Below the pieces are notes generated by a model, which saw only the letters and a list, made by a program, of their open reading frames with translations, was not told the origin of the DNA and ran no database searches. Source: DATFYI01 sp035315125 (GTDB taxonomy: Bacteria > Chloroflexota > Anaerolineae > Anaerolineales > Anaerolineaceae). From it: a stretch of DNA of 6,454 nt. Of this stretch, positions 1-5,613 are shown one piece after another. Where the stretch lies: positions 1 to 6,454 of the forward strand of contig DATFYI010000192.1 of the NCBI GenBank assembly GCA_035315125.1, given 5' to 3'. Positions within the stretch are counted from its first letter, which is position 1, and each line of letters opens with the position of its first letter. The position numbers and the translations under genes were made by a program.

Positions 1-411
1 CAGATTGTAGGTATTAACACCTCTGGCTTGACACCGGGCGCATCGCTGGCTATCCCGGCCTCGGCTGCCTGGGATACCGCTGTATCACTTGGGAAATTTG
101 GACGGATCCGGCGCGGCTATCTGGGTATCCGTAGCCAACCAGTTGAGCTAAGCGCCGCGCTTCAGAGCCAAATCGGTCGTAGCCAGGCCACTGGTCTTTT
201 GTTGGTCGGAATAGAAAATAACAGCCCGGCATCCAATGCCGGATTGATTGTCGGCGATATTCTGCTTGGAATTGCTGGACAACCGGTTGAAGAACATGAC
301 CAATTGCTTAGCTACTTGGCAGGTGATGTAATTGGTCAACCCGTCTCCCTCGAAGTCTCGCGCGGCGGACAGCGGCAAACTGTAACTTTAATGGTAGGCG
401 AGCAAAAATGA
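1..411 (+). CDS. HtrA-like serine protease, C-terminal part with PDZ domain (5' partial)
   Basis: The frame is open from the first base and ends at TGA 409-411, giving 136 visible residues; the N-terminus lies left of the window. Residues 1-20 (QIVGINTSG...LAIPA) match the last strands of the trypsin-like domain of HtrA/DegP proteases (family pattern V-x-GINT...AIP). A short linker (about 21-38) leads into a PDZ domain, about residues 39-134, with the carboxylate-binding loop YLGI (40-43) and the typical SPASNAGLIVGDILLGIAGQPV-type stretch (75-96), close to the SPA-x-x-AGL-x-x-GD-x-I pattern of HtrA PDZ domains. The His-Asp-Ser triad and any signal or membrane anchor are outside the window, so activity and location cannot be judged. 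HtrA proteases degrade or refold damaged proteins, usually in the envelope; the PDZ binds C-termini. The stop overlaps the start of the next gene (ATGA), suggesting translational coupling. Confidence 0.9.
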   Translation, partial: QIVGINTSGLTPGASLAIPASAAWDTAVSLGKFGRIRRGYLGIRSQPVELSAALQSQIGRSQATGLLLVGIENNSPASNAGLIVGDILLGIAGQPVEEHDQLLSYLAGDVIGQPVSLEVSRGGQRQTVTLMVGEQK

Positions 412-1049
412 ACGCATTTGGCCAAATTAATAATTCTGCCATTCTGGCAGAACATATCAATGGTGTGATAAAACGCGTCCAGCGCAGCCTGGTATTGGTG
501 CAAAATGGCCGGATGGGCGCCGGGGCCGGCATCATCTGGCGTCAGGAAGGCATTATCCTGACTAACAACCACGTCGCCGGCAATGGACACCTGGTTGTCT
601 ATCTTAAAGATGGCATTGAATATCCAGCACAGTTGGTTGGACGCGATGCAAATATTGATGTGGCTGTGCTCCAGATTGAAGCACACAACTTGCCAACAGC
701 CTTGATCACAGACACACGCGATTTGAAAGTTGGCCAGTTTGTATTTGCAATTGGGCACCCTTGGGGCCAAATTGGCTATGTAACGATGGGTGTGATCAGT
801 GCACTGACCAGCGCAACCGCCCGCGACAACCGGGAAATACCTATCATTCGAACCGATGTAGCCCTGGCCCCTGGAAATTCCGGCGGCCCGCTGGTGAATG
901 CCGTGGGTGGTGTGATTGGGATCAATACCATGATCATCGGCGGCGATCAGGGCGTTGCTATCCCCAGCCAGGTGGCTAATTCTTTTCTGGAACAGTTGTT
1001 GCCCTCTAAGTACGAACCAGCCGCTGTTAGAGCAATGCAATCAAATTGA
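408..1049 (+). CDS. Trypsin-like (HtrA/S1C-type) serine protease lacking a PDZ domain
   Basis: This 213-residue protein is a complete trypsin-like domain of the HtrA type. The triad is readable: His55 in ILTNNHVAG, Asp84 in NIDVAVLQIE, and Ser158 in the oxyanion motif APGNSGGPLVN. The AIGHPWG (114-120) and GINTMIIGG (171-179) segments also fit HtrA. The protein ends about 30 residues after the last protease strand, so there is no PDZ domain. No signal peptide or membrane segment is visible at the N-terminus (MNAFGQINNS...), so a cytoplasmic location is suggested unless it partners an exported protein. The ATG sits inside the upstream stop (ATGA 408-411), with only a weak purine stretch GGCGAG (397-402) as ribosome site, so it is probably translated by coupling to the PDZ-containing protease before it. 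The two look like a tandem duplication followed by domain loss. Substrate is unknown. All catalytic residues are present, so it is likely active. Confidence 0.93.
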   Translation: MNAFGQINNSAILAEHINGVIKRVQRSLVLVQNGRMGAGAGIIWRQEGIILTNNHVAGNGHLVVYLKDGIEYPAQLVGRDANIDVAVLQIEAHNLPTALITDTRDLKVGQFVFAIGHPWGQIGYVTMGVISALTSATARDNREIPIIRTDVALAPGNSGGPLVNAVGGVIGINTMIIGGDQGVAIPSQVANSFLEQLLPSKYEPAAVRAMQSN

Positions 1050-1105
1050 TATAAAGCAGGCGCCTTTGCTTTTGTTGAGGCATTCTTGAGGCACACGCCT
1101 ACGTA

Positions 1106-1142
1106 AAAAGTGGGCTGATCGATTACCGTTCAGCCCACTTTT
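1106..1142 (+). terminator. Rho-independent-type terminator after the protease pair
   Basis: A perfect 13-bp inverted repeat, AAAAGTGGGCTGA (1106-1118) and TCAGCCCACTTTT (1130-1142), encloses an 11-nt loop. The GC-rich core is bounded by an A tract on the left and a T tract on the right, so it could stop transcription in either direction. It begins 57 nt after the stop of the PDZ-less protease, the expected place for the end of the protease operon. Confidence 0.88.
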
Positions 1143-1259
1143 AGTTAATATATCCCAAATAAATCTCCAAAAAGTTATTAATCCAAATTGGATAATCATA
1201 AATTTGCAGTCGTATTCTTCAAACAGTCAAATGTAAGGTTTTTAATGGATAATTTAAAA
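1143..1259. other. AT-rich intergenic stretch with small repeats, no gene seen
   Basis: The space between the protease terminator and the kinase promoter is strongly AT-rich and has no credible reading frame or RNA gene. It holds an inverted repeat ATCCAA-A-TTGGAT (1181-1193), and the octamer TGGATAAT occurs twice (1189-1196 and 1246-1253). The second copy sits within a TTTTAA/TTAAAA dyad just upstream of the -35. These could be operator elements for the kinase promoter, but in such AT-rich DNA they could also arise by chance. Confidence 0.4.
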
Positions 1260-1288
1260 TTGGCGAAGGCATTGGCTAATGTTATAAT
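1260..1288 (+). promoter_or_regulatory. Predicted sigma-70-type promoter of the deoxynucleoside kinase
   Basis: A consensus -10 TATAAT (1283-1288) is preceded by TG at 1280-1281, making an extended -10 (TGnTATAAT). A -35-like TTGGCG (1260-1265, 4 of 6 to TTGACA) lies exactly 17 nt upstream. Transcription would start near 1295, about 45 nt before the kinase ATG. The position after a terminator and in an AT-rich stretch supports it. Not tested experimentally. Confidence 0.7.
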
Positions 1289-1340
1289 TTCACTTGAAAT
1301 TCGTGCCTCATAAAAAACATCCTAAAGCAGGATCATTCCT

Positions 1341-1976
1341 ATGCCAAAAAGACTTATTCTGGTGGCCGGCAACATTGGATCTGGGAAAACATCCCTGACT
1401 AAACGTATTGGCGAACGACTTGGCTGGTGTACTGCCTATGAGTCTGTCGCCGACAATCCCTATCTGGCCAATTTCTATGCAGATATGCGCCAGTGGTCTT
1501 TCCATCTGCAAATCTACTTCCTGGGACATCGCGCCCAGCAACATCTCGATATGTGGGAAAACCCGTGCTCGGCGATCATCGATCGCAGCATCTACGAGGA
1601 CGCCTTTATTTTTGCTCGCGCCCTGTATCAAATGGGTAATCTTTCAGAGCGGGACTATCAGTCCTATAAACGGGTATTCGACCTAGTCGTTAAAGGGCTT
1701 CCTTCTCCTTCATTACTGGTTTACTTGAAGGCTCCGGTACCGCTGCTAATGGAGCGAATCCAGTACCGCGCCCTGGAAATGGAAACCAGTATCAGCGCCG
1801 ACTATCTCAACTTACTAGATTCTTTTTACCAGGATTGGATCGTTAATTTTGATATTTGCCCTGTCTTAACCATTCGCACCGATGACCTGGATTTCGTAAA
1901 CCAGCCCAGCCATCTGGAAACAGTCGTCGAGCGTATCCAGGATAAGCTGGCAGGCAACGAAGAACTCGTTTTTTAA
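1341..1976 (+). CDS. Deoxynucleoside kinase (dNK/dGK-dCK family)
   Basis: This 211-residue soluble enzyme is predicted to transfer phosphate from a nucleoside triphosphate to the 5'-OH of a deoxynucleoside, feeding the dNTP salvage pathway. The Walker A P-loop GNIGSGKTS is at 10-18. The YES...NPYLANFYAD segment (33-48) carries the candidate catalytic base Glu34 and the family NPYL-x-x-FY pattern. W52 and Q57 in WSFHLQIYFL line the usual nucleoside pocket. DRS (81-83) is the D/E-R-S motif. MERIQYRALEME (137-148) is the arginine-rich LID that closes over the phosphates. Length fits bacterial dNKs (about 200-220). The base specificity (dA, dG, dC or T) cannot be read safely. The ATG is preceded by AGGA (1329-1332) at 8-nt spacing and a good promoter. 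The gene is monocistronic; its TAA overlaps the stop of the convergent kinase gene by 4 bp. Confidence 0.92.
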   Translation: MPKRLILVAGNIGSGKTSLTKRIGERLGWCTAYESVADNPYLANFYADMRQWSFHLQIYFLGHRAQQHLDMWENPCSAIIDRSIYEDAFIFARALYQMGNLSERDYQSYKRVFDLVVKGLPSPSLLVYLKAPVPLLMERIQYRALEMETSISADYLNLLDSFYQDWIVNFDICPVLTIRTDDLDFVNQPSHLETVVERIQDKLAGNEELVF

Positions 1977-3217
1977 TGCCCTGGTAAGGTAAAGAAAAAT
2001 ATGGTCCCTTGATCCGGTTGGCTACTGACACCTATCTGGCCTTGATGTGCCTCCACGATACCTTTGGCGATAGCCAGTCCCAGACCTGCCCCGCCGCTTG
2101 AACGGCTTCGTGACCTTTCCCCTCGATAAAATTGTTCAAAAATATGCGGCAGATCGATAGCTGGGATGGCGCTACCGGTATTTTTAACTTCGACTTTGAC
2201 ACCGCCCAAATGGACACAGGCCTGGATAAATACACTGCCACCGGCAGGCGTATATTTGATAGCATTACCAACCAGGTTCGCCAACACACGACTAATTCTC
2301 TGGACGTCCATTAATACGGGGTCGACACCGGGTTCTACCAATCCGTCTAGCAGGATTCCGCTACGGATGGCCAGCTCTTTAAAACTTTCAATCGTGTCGG
2401 AAATCAAATCGGAAATTGATCCCCGCTCCAGATCCAACTTTAATCCACCGGCATCGATCTTTGCCATTTGAAAAAGATCATCGATCAGAATCGAAAGCGA
2501 TTGAATATCCTTTTTTGCGTTGTGCAAATATCGTTGTACCGTTTCCGGCTCATCCACCAATCCATCGGCCAAAGCCTCCACGATTGCACGAATCGAAGCC
2601 AACGGCGTTTGCAAATCGTGTCCTACCCAGGCCACCAGATCCCTTCGCATGGTGTCCAATTCTTTTTTATCTCTTTCGGCGGTTTCAAGTTGGACTGCCA
2701 TCTTATTAAAACTGGCGGCTAACTGGGCTAATTCATCGCGGCCAATATCTGTTATATGAATATCGAAATTTCCATTCGCAATTTGATGCGCCGCCTCATT
2801 TAACTTGGTAATCCGGACCGTCAGGGTCTCCGTATAAAAAGTTCCCAGTATGGTGGCAATTCCACCTGCAAAAAGCAGCAACACTGTCGCTAATAATAAA
2901 TCATGTTCGCTGGCAAACATCAGTCTGGCGGTAATCCATACATTAATAAAAGTCAACAGGCTGGAGAGAATATAGCCACTTAAAAGGGAAACTTGCAATC
3001 GAGGAGAGCGGTTGATCCAACCCGTTCGGTAAGCACCATAACCGACGATAACAGATAGAATGGAGGTGATGGTCAAGAAAATTGCCATAAGTCTGGTATC
3101 CACCAGTGAAGGGCGCATCAGCCAGGTAAATATCAGCAGAGCGATTGCGACCATCAGGGCAATTCCCAGGGCTAATCTTGCCGGTGAGCTCATCGAAATA
3201 CTTAATTTTCGATCCAA
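1973..3217 (-). CDS. Sensor histidine kinase with four membrane segments and HAMP domain
   Basis: A 414-residue kinase, second gene of a regulator-kinase operon. Four hydrophobic segments (about 16-34, 43-61, 76-98, 107-126) are joined by short loops with no sizeable extracellular sensor domain, so it probably senses within or close to the membrane. A HAMP linker follows (about 127-180). The dimerisation domain carries the phospho-acceptor His200 in the H-box GHDLQTPL. The ATPase domain shows the N-box LANLVGNAIKYT (312-323, Asn318), a G1 box reading NTGSAI (346-351, where DxGxGI is usual), the F-box IFEQFYRGERSRSR (359-372) and G2 GGAGLGLAIAK (375-385). The C-terminal half resembles VanS-type kinases. 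The start is TTG (3217-3215), chosen because AGGAGG (complement of 3223-3228) lies 5 nt upstream. The gene lies 38 nt after the regulator. Signal unknown; the only Cys is Cys334 in the ATPase domain, so direct thiol sensing in the membrane is unlikely. Confidence 0.93.
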   Translation of the reverse strand: MDRKLSISMSSPARLALGIALMVAIALLIFTWLMRPSLVDTRLMAIFLTITSILSVIVGYGAYRTGWINRSPRLQVSLLSGYILSSLLTFINVWITARLMFASEHDLLLATVLLLFAGGIATILGTFYTETLTVRITKLNEAAHQIANGNFDIHITDIGRDELAQLAASFNKMAVQLETAERDKKELDTMRRDLVAWVGHDLQTPLASIRAIVEALADGLVDEPETVQRYLHNAKKDIQSLSILIDDLFQMAKIDAGGLKLDLERGSISDLISDTIESFKELAIRSGILLDGLVEPGVDPVLMDVQRISRVLANLVGNAIKYTPAGGSVFIQACVHLGGVKVEVKNTGSAIPAIDLPHIFEQFYRGERSRSRSSGGAGLGLAIAKGIVEAHQGQIGVSSQPDQGTIFFFTLPGH

Positions 3218-3222
3218 TTGAA

Positions 3223-3228
3223 CCTCCT
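3223..3228 (-). promoter_or_regulatory. Strong ribosome binding site for a TTG start (sensor kinase)
   Basis: On the minus strand the sequence reads GAGGAGGTTCAATTG, a full AGGAGG core 5 nt before a TTG codon in frame with the kinase. No in-frame ATG is as well placed; the next Met is residue 9. This strong site both fixes the non-ATG start and would compensate for it, giving the kinase its own initiation in the 38-nt gap behind the regulator gene. Confidence 0.8.
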
Positions 3229-3255
3229 CAAAGTTTCACGCTTTATTCTCTGTTT

Positions 3256-3945
3256 TCACGGCTCAAAGCGATAGCCTACTCCCCAAACTGTGATGATATG
3301 AGTTGGCCTGGAAGGGTCTTTTTCAATTTTTTCCCGCAATCGGCGCATATGCACGGTGACCGTGCTGGGATCGATATAATCGGATATGCCCCAGATTTTA
3401 TCCAGCAGTTGGTCTCGACTGAAGACTTGACGAGGAGATTGGGCCAACAACCATAACAGATCAAATTCTTTTGAAGTCAGCTCAATTTCCCGGTTATCTA
3501 CCTGGACAATTCTGGTCTGAGGATTAATTACCAGTTCCGTGAAGGTCAACGGGGCTGCCAGTCTTTTTTCTTCAGCAGCCGGCCTTGTCCTGCGCAAAAC
3601 CGCCCTGACCCGGCTGACCAGCTCTTGCGGGCTGAAGGGTTTGACAACGTAATCGTCGGCTCCCATTTCTAAACCGGAAATCCGGTCAGATTCTTCTCGT
3701 CTGGCGGTCAGGATGATTATAGGGATTTCACCAGCCTGGCGCACTCTTCTGGTAATTTCATAACCGTCCACAAAAGGCAGCATGATGTCCAGAACGATCA
3801 GATCCGGCGACTGACGTGCCAGAACCTCGAGAGCTTGCTGCCCATCCGAAACTGGAATGACCAGGTAACCCGCCCGCTTCAAGTAAAGACAGACAATTTC
3901 TTGGATGTTCTGCTCGTCTTCTACCACCAGGATTGTTTCTGCCAT
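3256..3945 (-). CDS. OmpR/PhoB-family response regulator
   Basis: A 229-residue DNA-binding regulator made of an N-terminal receiver (about 3-118) and a C-terminal winged helix-turn-helix (about 133-228). The receiver has the acidic pocket Glu9/Asp10, the phosphorylated Asp53 in VLDIMLP, the switch Thr80 and the invariant Lys102 in VKPF. The effector domain shows the family features ELTSKEFDLLWLLAQSPRQVFSRDQLLDKIWG, DPSTVTVHMRRLREKIE and the closing WGVGYRFEP. Length is standard for the family. The ATG is preceded by AAGG (complement of 3955-3958) at 9-nt spacing. It is the first gene of the operon with the histidine kinase downstream, its expected partner. A phased direct-repeat array upstream (4022-4093) has the 11-bp geometry this family binds, so autoregulation and control of the divergent redox gene are inferred. 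Confidence 0.95.
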   Translation of the reverse strand: MAETILVVEDEQNIQEIVCLYLKRAGYLVIPVSDGQQALEVLARQSPDLIVLDIMLPFVDGYEITRRVRQAGEIPIIILTARREESDRISGLEMGADDYVVKPFSPQELVSRVRAVLRRTRPAAEEKRLAAPLTFTELVINPQTRIVQVDNREIELTSKEFDLLWLLAQSPRQVFSRDQLLDKIWGISDYIDPSTVTVHMRRLREKIEKDPSRPTHIITVWGVGYRFEP

Positions 3946-3982
3946 AGCTGCTATCCTTCATCCGATCATTTTTTCTAGACAC

Positions 3983-4011
3983 ATTATAAAATTGCCAGAT
4001 TAAGAAAACAA
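3983..4011 (-). promoter_or_regulatory. Predicted promoter of the regulator-kinase operon
   Basis: Read on the minus strand, TATAAT (3988 to 3983) is a perfect -10. A weak -35, TTGTTT (4011 to 4006), lies 17 nt upstream. Transcription would start near 3976, leaving about 30 nt of leader. The poor -35 and the repeat array that starts 11 bp further upstream fit an activator-assisted promoter. Confidence 0.6.
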
Positions 4012-4021
4012 AAAGGAAAGC

Positions 4022-4093
4022 TTACAACATTATTACATAATCTGTACCGATATTGTAAGAATATCGTAATGCTTTATCTGTTGTTTCGTAAGA
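4022..4093. promoter_or_regulatory. 11-bp-phased GTAA/TTAC array with dyad symmetry, candidate OmpR-type operator
   Basis: Starting positions of the four-base elements are TTAC 4022, TTAC 4033, GTAC 4044, GTAA 4055, GTAA 4066 and GTAA 4088, all separated by 11 bp or 22 bp; only the slot at 4077 is not matched. Two abutting 11-mers, ATATTGTAAGA (4050-4060) and ATATCGTAATG (4061-4071), agree at 8 of 11 places. The left elements are the same motif on the other strand: AATGTTGTAAG, read 4031 to 4021, matches 4049-4059 at 9 of 11. Around the centre 4045/4046, 18 of 24 base pairs of 4022-4069 are symmetric. PhoB/OmpR-type regulators bind direct repeats at about 11-bp spacing. The array lies between the divergent regulator and redox genes. 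That the neighbouring regulator is the ligand is inference. Confidence 0.6.
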
Positions 4094-4125
4094 AAATATT
4101 AATAGATTAAACCTGGAGGTAATTA

Positions 4126-5424
4126 ATGGTAATTCTGATCCTATTTTCTGTTCTGTCCGGACTGGTGACGGTAATCTCACCGTGCATTCTGCCAGTCTTA
4201 CCCATTGTACTGGCTTCATCCGTCGAAAAAGGCAAAGCCCGCCCTCTGGGATTAATTACCGGTTTAATCCTGAGTTTTTCTTTGTTCACACTGGCGATCT
4301 CGCAAATTGTCTCACTTTTTGACCTTTCAGCCAATGTTCTTAGATTAATAGCTGTGATCGTGATCGGATTACTTGGCCTGGGAATGATACTCCCAGCTAT
4401 TAATAATCTCTTCCAGAAAGTACTCGGTCAAATCCCTGGACTGCTGCCTCAATCTCCTCCAAATGGATCTGGTTTTGGCGGCGGTTTGATTACCGGCGCC
4501 TGTCTAGGATTGGTTTGGGCGCCATGTGCGGGTCCAATTTTGGCTGCCGTCACCACCCTGGCCGCTACGCGTGCAGTCGATGCCGGGGCTGTGCTGGTCA
4601 TATTGGCCTATGCGATTGGCGCCGGGGTTCCTCTTTTAGCGATTGCTTATGGCGGCCGTGCTGTGCTTCATAAAGCTTCTTTCGTCACACGCAATCCTCA
4701 ACGGGTGCAACAAAGTTTTGGCTTTGTCATGCTGCTCACCGCCGGTTTGATTGCCTTCAATGCGGATACATTGGTAACCGCCTGGGTTACCAATCTGGTG
4801 CCGGCGCAGTGGAGCAACCAGCTCAACGCAGTTGAAACCAACTCGCTGGTCGACCAACAATTAGTCAAACTAAGCCATTCCTCAAACTCGATCCAGATAG
4901 TCTCCACTCCTAACCCAGAGATAAGTCCCATGCCAAAAACCATCGATCTTCCTGATCTGGGACCAGCCCCAGAGTTTGTCGGTATTGATCACTGGCTCAA
5001 CAGTACTCCGCTAACTTTGCAGAGCTTAAGAGGGAAAGTGGTACTGGTTGATTTTTGGACCTTTGATTGCATTAATTGCATCCACACCCTGCCCTATGTT
5101 GCTACCTGGTACAACAAATATAAAGATCAGGGTTTTGTGGTAATCGGCGTGCATACCCCGGAATTTGCCTTCGAGCAGGATACCTCAAACGTGGCCCAGG
5201 CCATTGCTCAATACCAGATCAAGTATCCGGTTGCACAGGACAATGAATATGCTACCTGGAAGGCTTACAACAATGGCTATTGGCCGGCAGAATACTTCAT
5301 CGATGCTCAGGGTAATATGCGACATATTCATATCGGCGAGGGCAGCTATGATCAATCTGAACAAATCATCCAGCAGTTATTAGCCGAGGCTGGTAATCCG
5401 GTTGAAAATTTCCAAAAGAAATAA
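4126..5424 (+). CDS. DipZ-like fusion: CcdA/DsbD membrane domain plus thioredoxin-like domain
   Basis: This 432-residue protein is predicted to carry electrons across the membrane and hand them to an attached extracytoplasmic thioredoxin domain. The N-terminal half has about six membrane segments (roughly 3-30, 40-62, 71-91, 117-146, 152-175, 197-220) with the redox cysteine pair of the CcdA/DsbD family: Cys20 in SPCILPVLP and Cys134 in WAPCAGP. A third Cys126 is nearby. A Ser/Asn/Pro-rich linker (about 222-275) joins the thioredoxin-like domain (about 276-420), with the active site CINC (315-318) in WTFDCINCIHTLPY and the cis-Pro loop YWPAEYFID (385-393, Pro387). CINC and these flanks are typical of the DipZ-like TlpA group. 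The carbohydrate-binding-like C-terminal domain of mycobacterial DipZ is absent. The ATG has GGAGG (4115-4119) 6 nt upstream. It is transcribed divergently from the two-component operon and shares the repeat-rich upstream region. No convincing -35/-10 is visible, so activation is possible. Confidence 0.92.
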   Translation: MVILILFSVLSGLVTVISPCILPVLPIVLASSVEKGKARPLGLITGLILSFSLFTLAISQIVSLFDLSANVLRLIAVIVIGLLGLGMILPAINNLFQKVLGQIPGLLPQSPPNGSGFGGGLITGACLGLVWAPCAGPILAAVTTLAATRAVDAGAVLVILAYAIGAGVPLLAIAYGGRAVLHKASFVTRNPQRVQQSFGFVMLLTAGLIAFNADTLVTAWVTNLVPAQWSNQLNAVETNSLVDQQLVKLSHSSNSIQIVSTPNPEISPMPKTIDLPDLGPAPEFVGIDHWLNSTPLTLQSLRGKVVLVDFWTFDCINCIHTLPYVATWYNKYKDQGFVVIGVHTPEFAFEQDTSNVAQAIAQYQIKYPVAQDNEYATWKAYNNGYWPAEYFIDAQGNMRHIHIGEGSYDQSEQIIQQLLAEAGNPVENFQKK

Positions 5425-5435
5425 CAAATCAGGCT

Positions 5436-5464
5436 CGATAAAGCTGCCTGGCAGTACGATAAAG
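5436..5464. repeat. Octamer direct repeat flanking a small palindrome
   Basis: CGATAAAG occurs at 5436-5443 and 5457-5464, start to start 21 bp. Between them lies CTGCC-T-GGCAG (5444-5454), an 11-nt palindrome. It begins 12 nt after the redox gene stop. The palindrome can form a 5-bp stem, but its one-base spacer is too short for a stable hairpin and no T tract follows, so it is not a standard terminator. Role unknown. Confidence 0.5.
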
Positions 5465-5510
5465 ATTTCTTAGAATATCAAAACGGGATCCTTGAAATTT
5501 TGCATCACGG

Positions 5511-5528
5511 CTGCATGGCGCCATGCAG
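5511..5528. repeat. 18-bp perfect palindrome in the convergent gap
   Basis: CTGCATGGCGCCATGCAG is identical to its reverse complement. As RNA it would give a 7-bp stem with a GCGC loop, read identically from either strand. No T tract follows on either side, so intrinsic termination is unlikely in the usual form. TGCAT also occurs at 5501-5505, 11 bp before the copy at 5512-5516, and the mirrored ATGCA starts at 5523, a further 11 bp on. It lies between the 3' ends of two convergent genes, where a transcript-end structure or a protein site could be placed. Confidence 0.6.
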
Positions 5529-5613
5529 AATGGAAAGCGAGGCCGAATAGATTCCAGGTAAGCTGAAGATGACCCCAAAACCAAATCTGGCTCTAAAAAG
5601 GATTGTGACAAAT

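Noticed and set aside
336..1040. A 234-codon minus-strand frame opposite the PDZ-less protease
   Set aside because: It is the antisense shadow of a gene with a clear catalytic triad and family motifs; the opposing translation shows no domain and has scattered Cys/His typical of a shadow frame.
1050..1340. A small RNA, riboswitch or tRNA in the gap before the deoxynucleoside kinase
   Set aside because: Apart from the terminator hairpin, small AT-rich repeats and the promoter, no conserved RNA-like fold or cloverleaf can be seen.
2416..2759. Several plus-strand frames opposite the histidine kinase
   Set aside because: They lie antisense to the H-box and HAMP coding region, show no family features and lack ribosome sites.
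4097..4108. Possible -10 elements TATTAA or TAGATT for the redox gene
   Set aside because: Each matches only 4 of 6 bases and the paired -35 candidates match 3 of 6 at best in very AT-rich DNA, so no single promoter can be called.
5440..5530. Intrinsic terminator for the redox gene or galT
   Set aside because: The palindromes present have no following T tract on either strand and one lacks room for a loop, so a terminator call is not supported.
5429..5611. A 60-codon minus-strand frame just downstream of galT, starting at TTG
   Set aside because: No recognisable domain, a non-ATG start with only a purine stretch inside the galT 3' end, and composition unlike a conserved protein. It covers the palindromic gap and is most likely chance.
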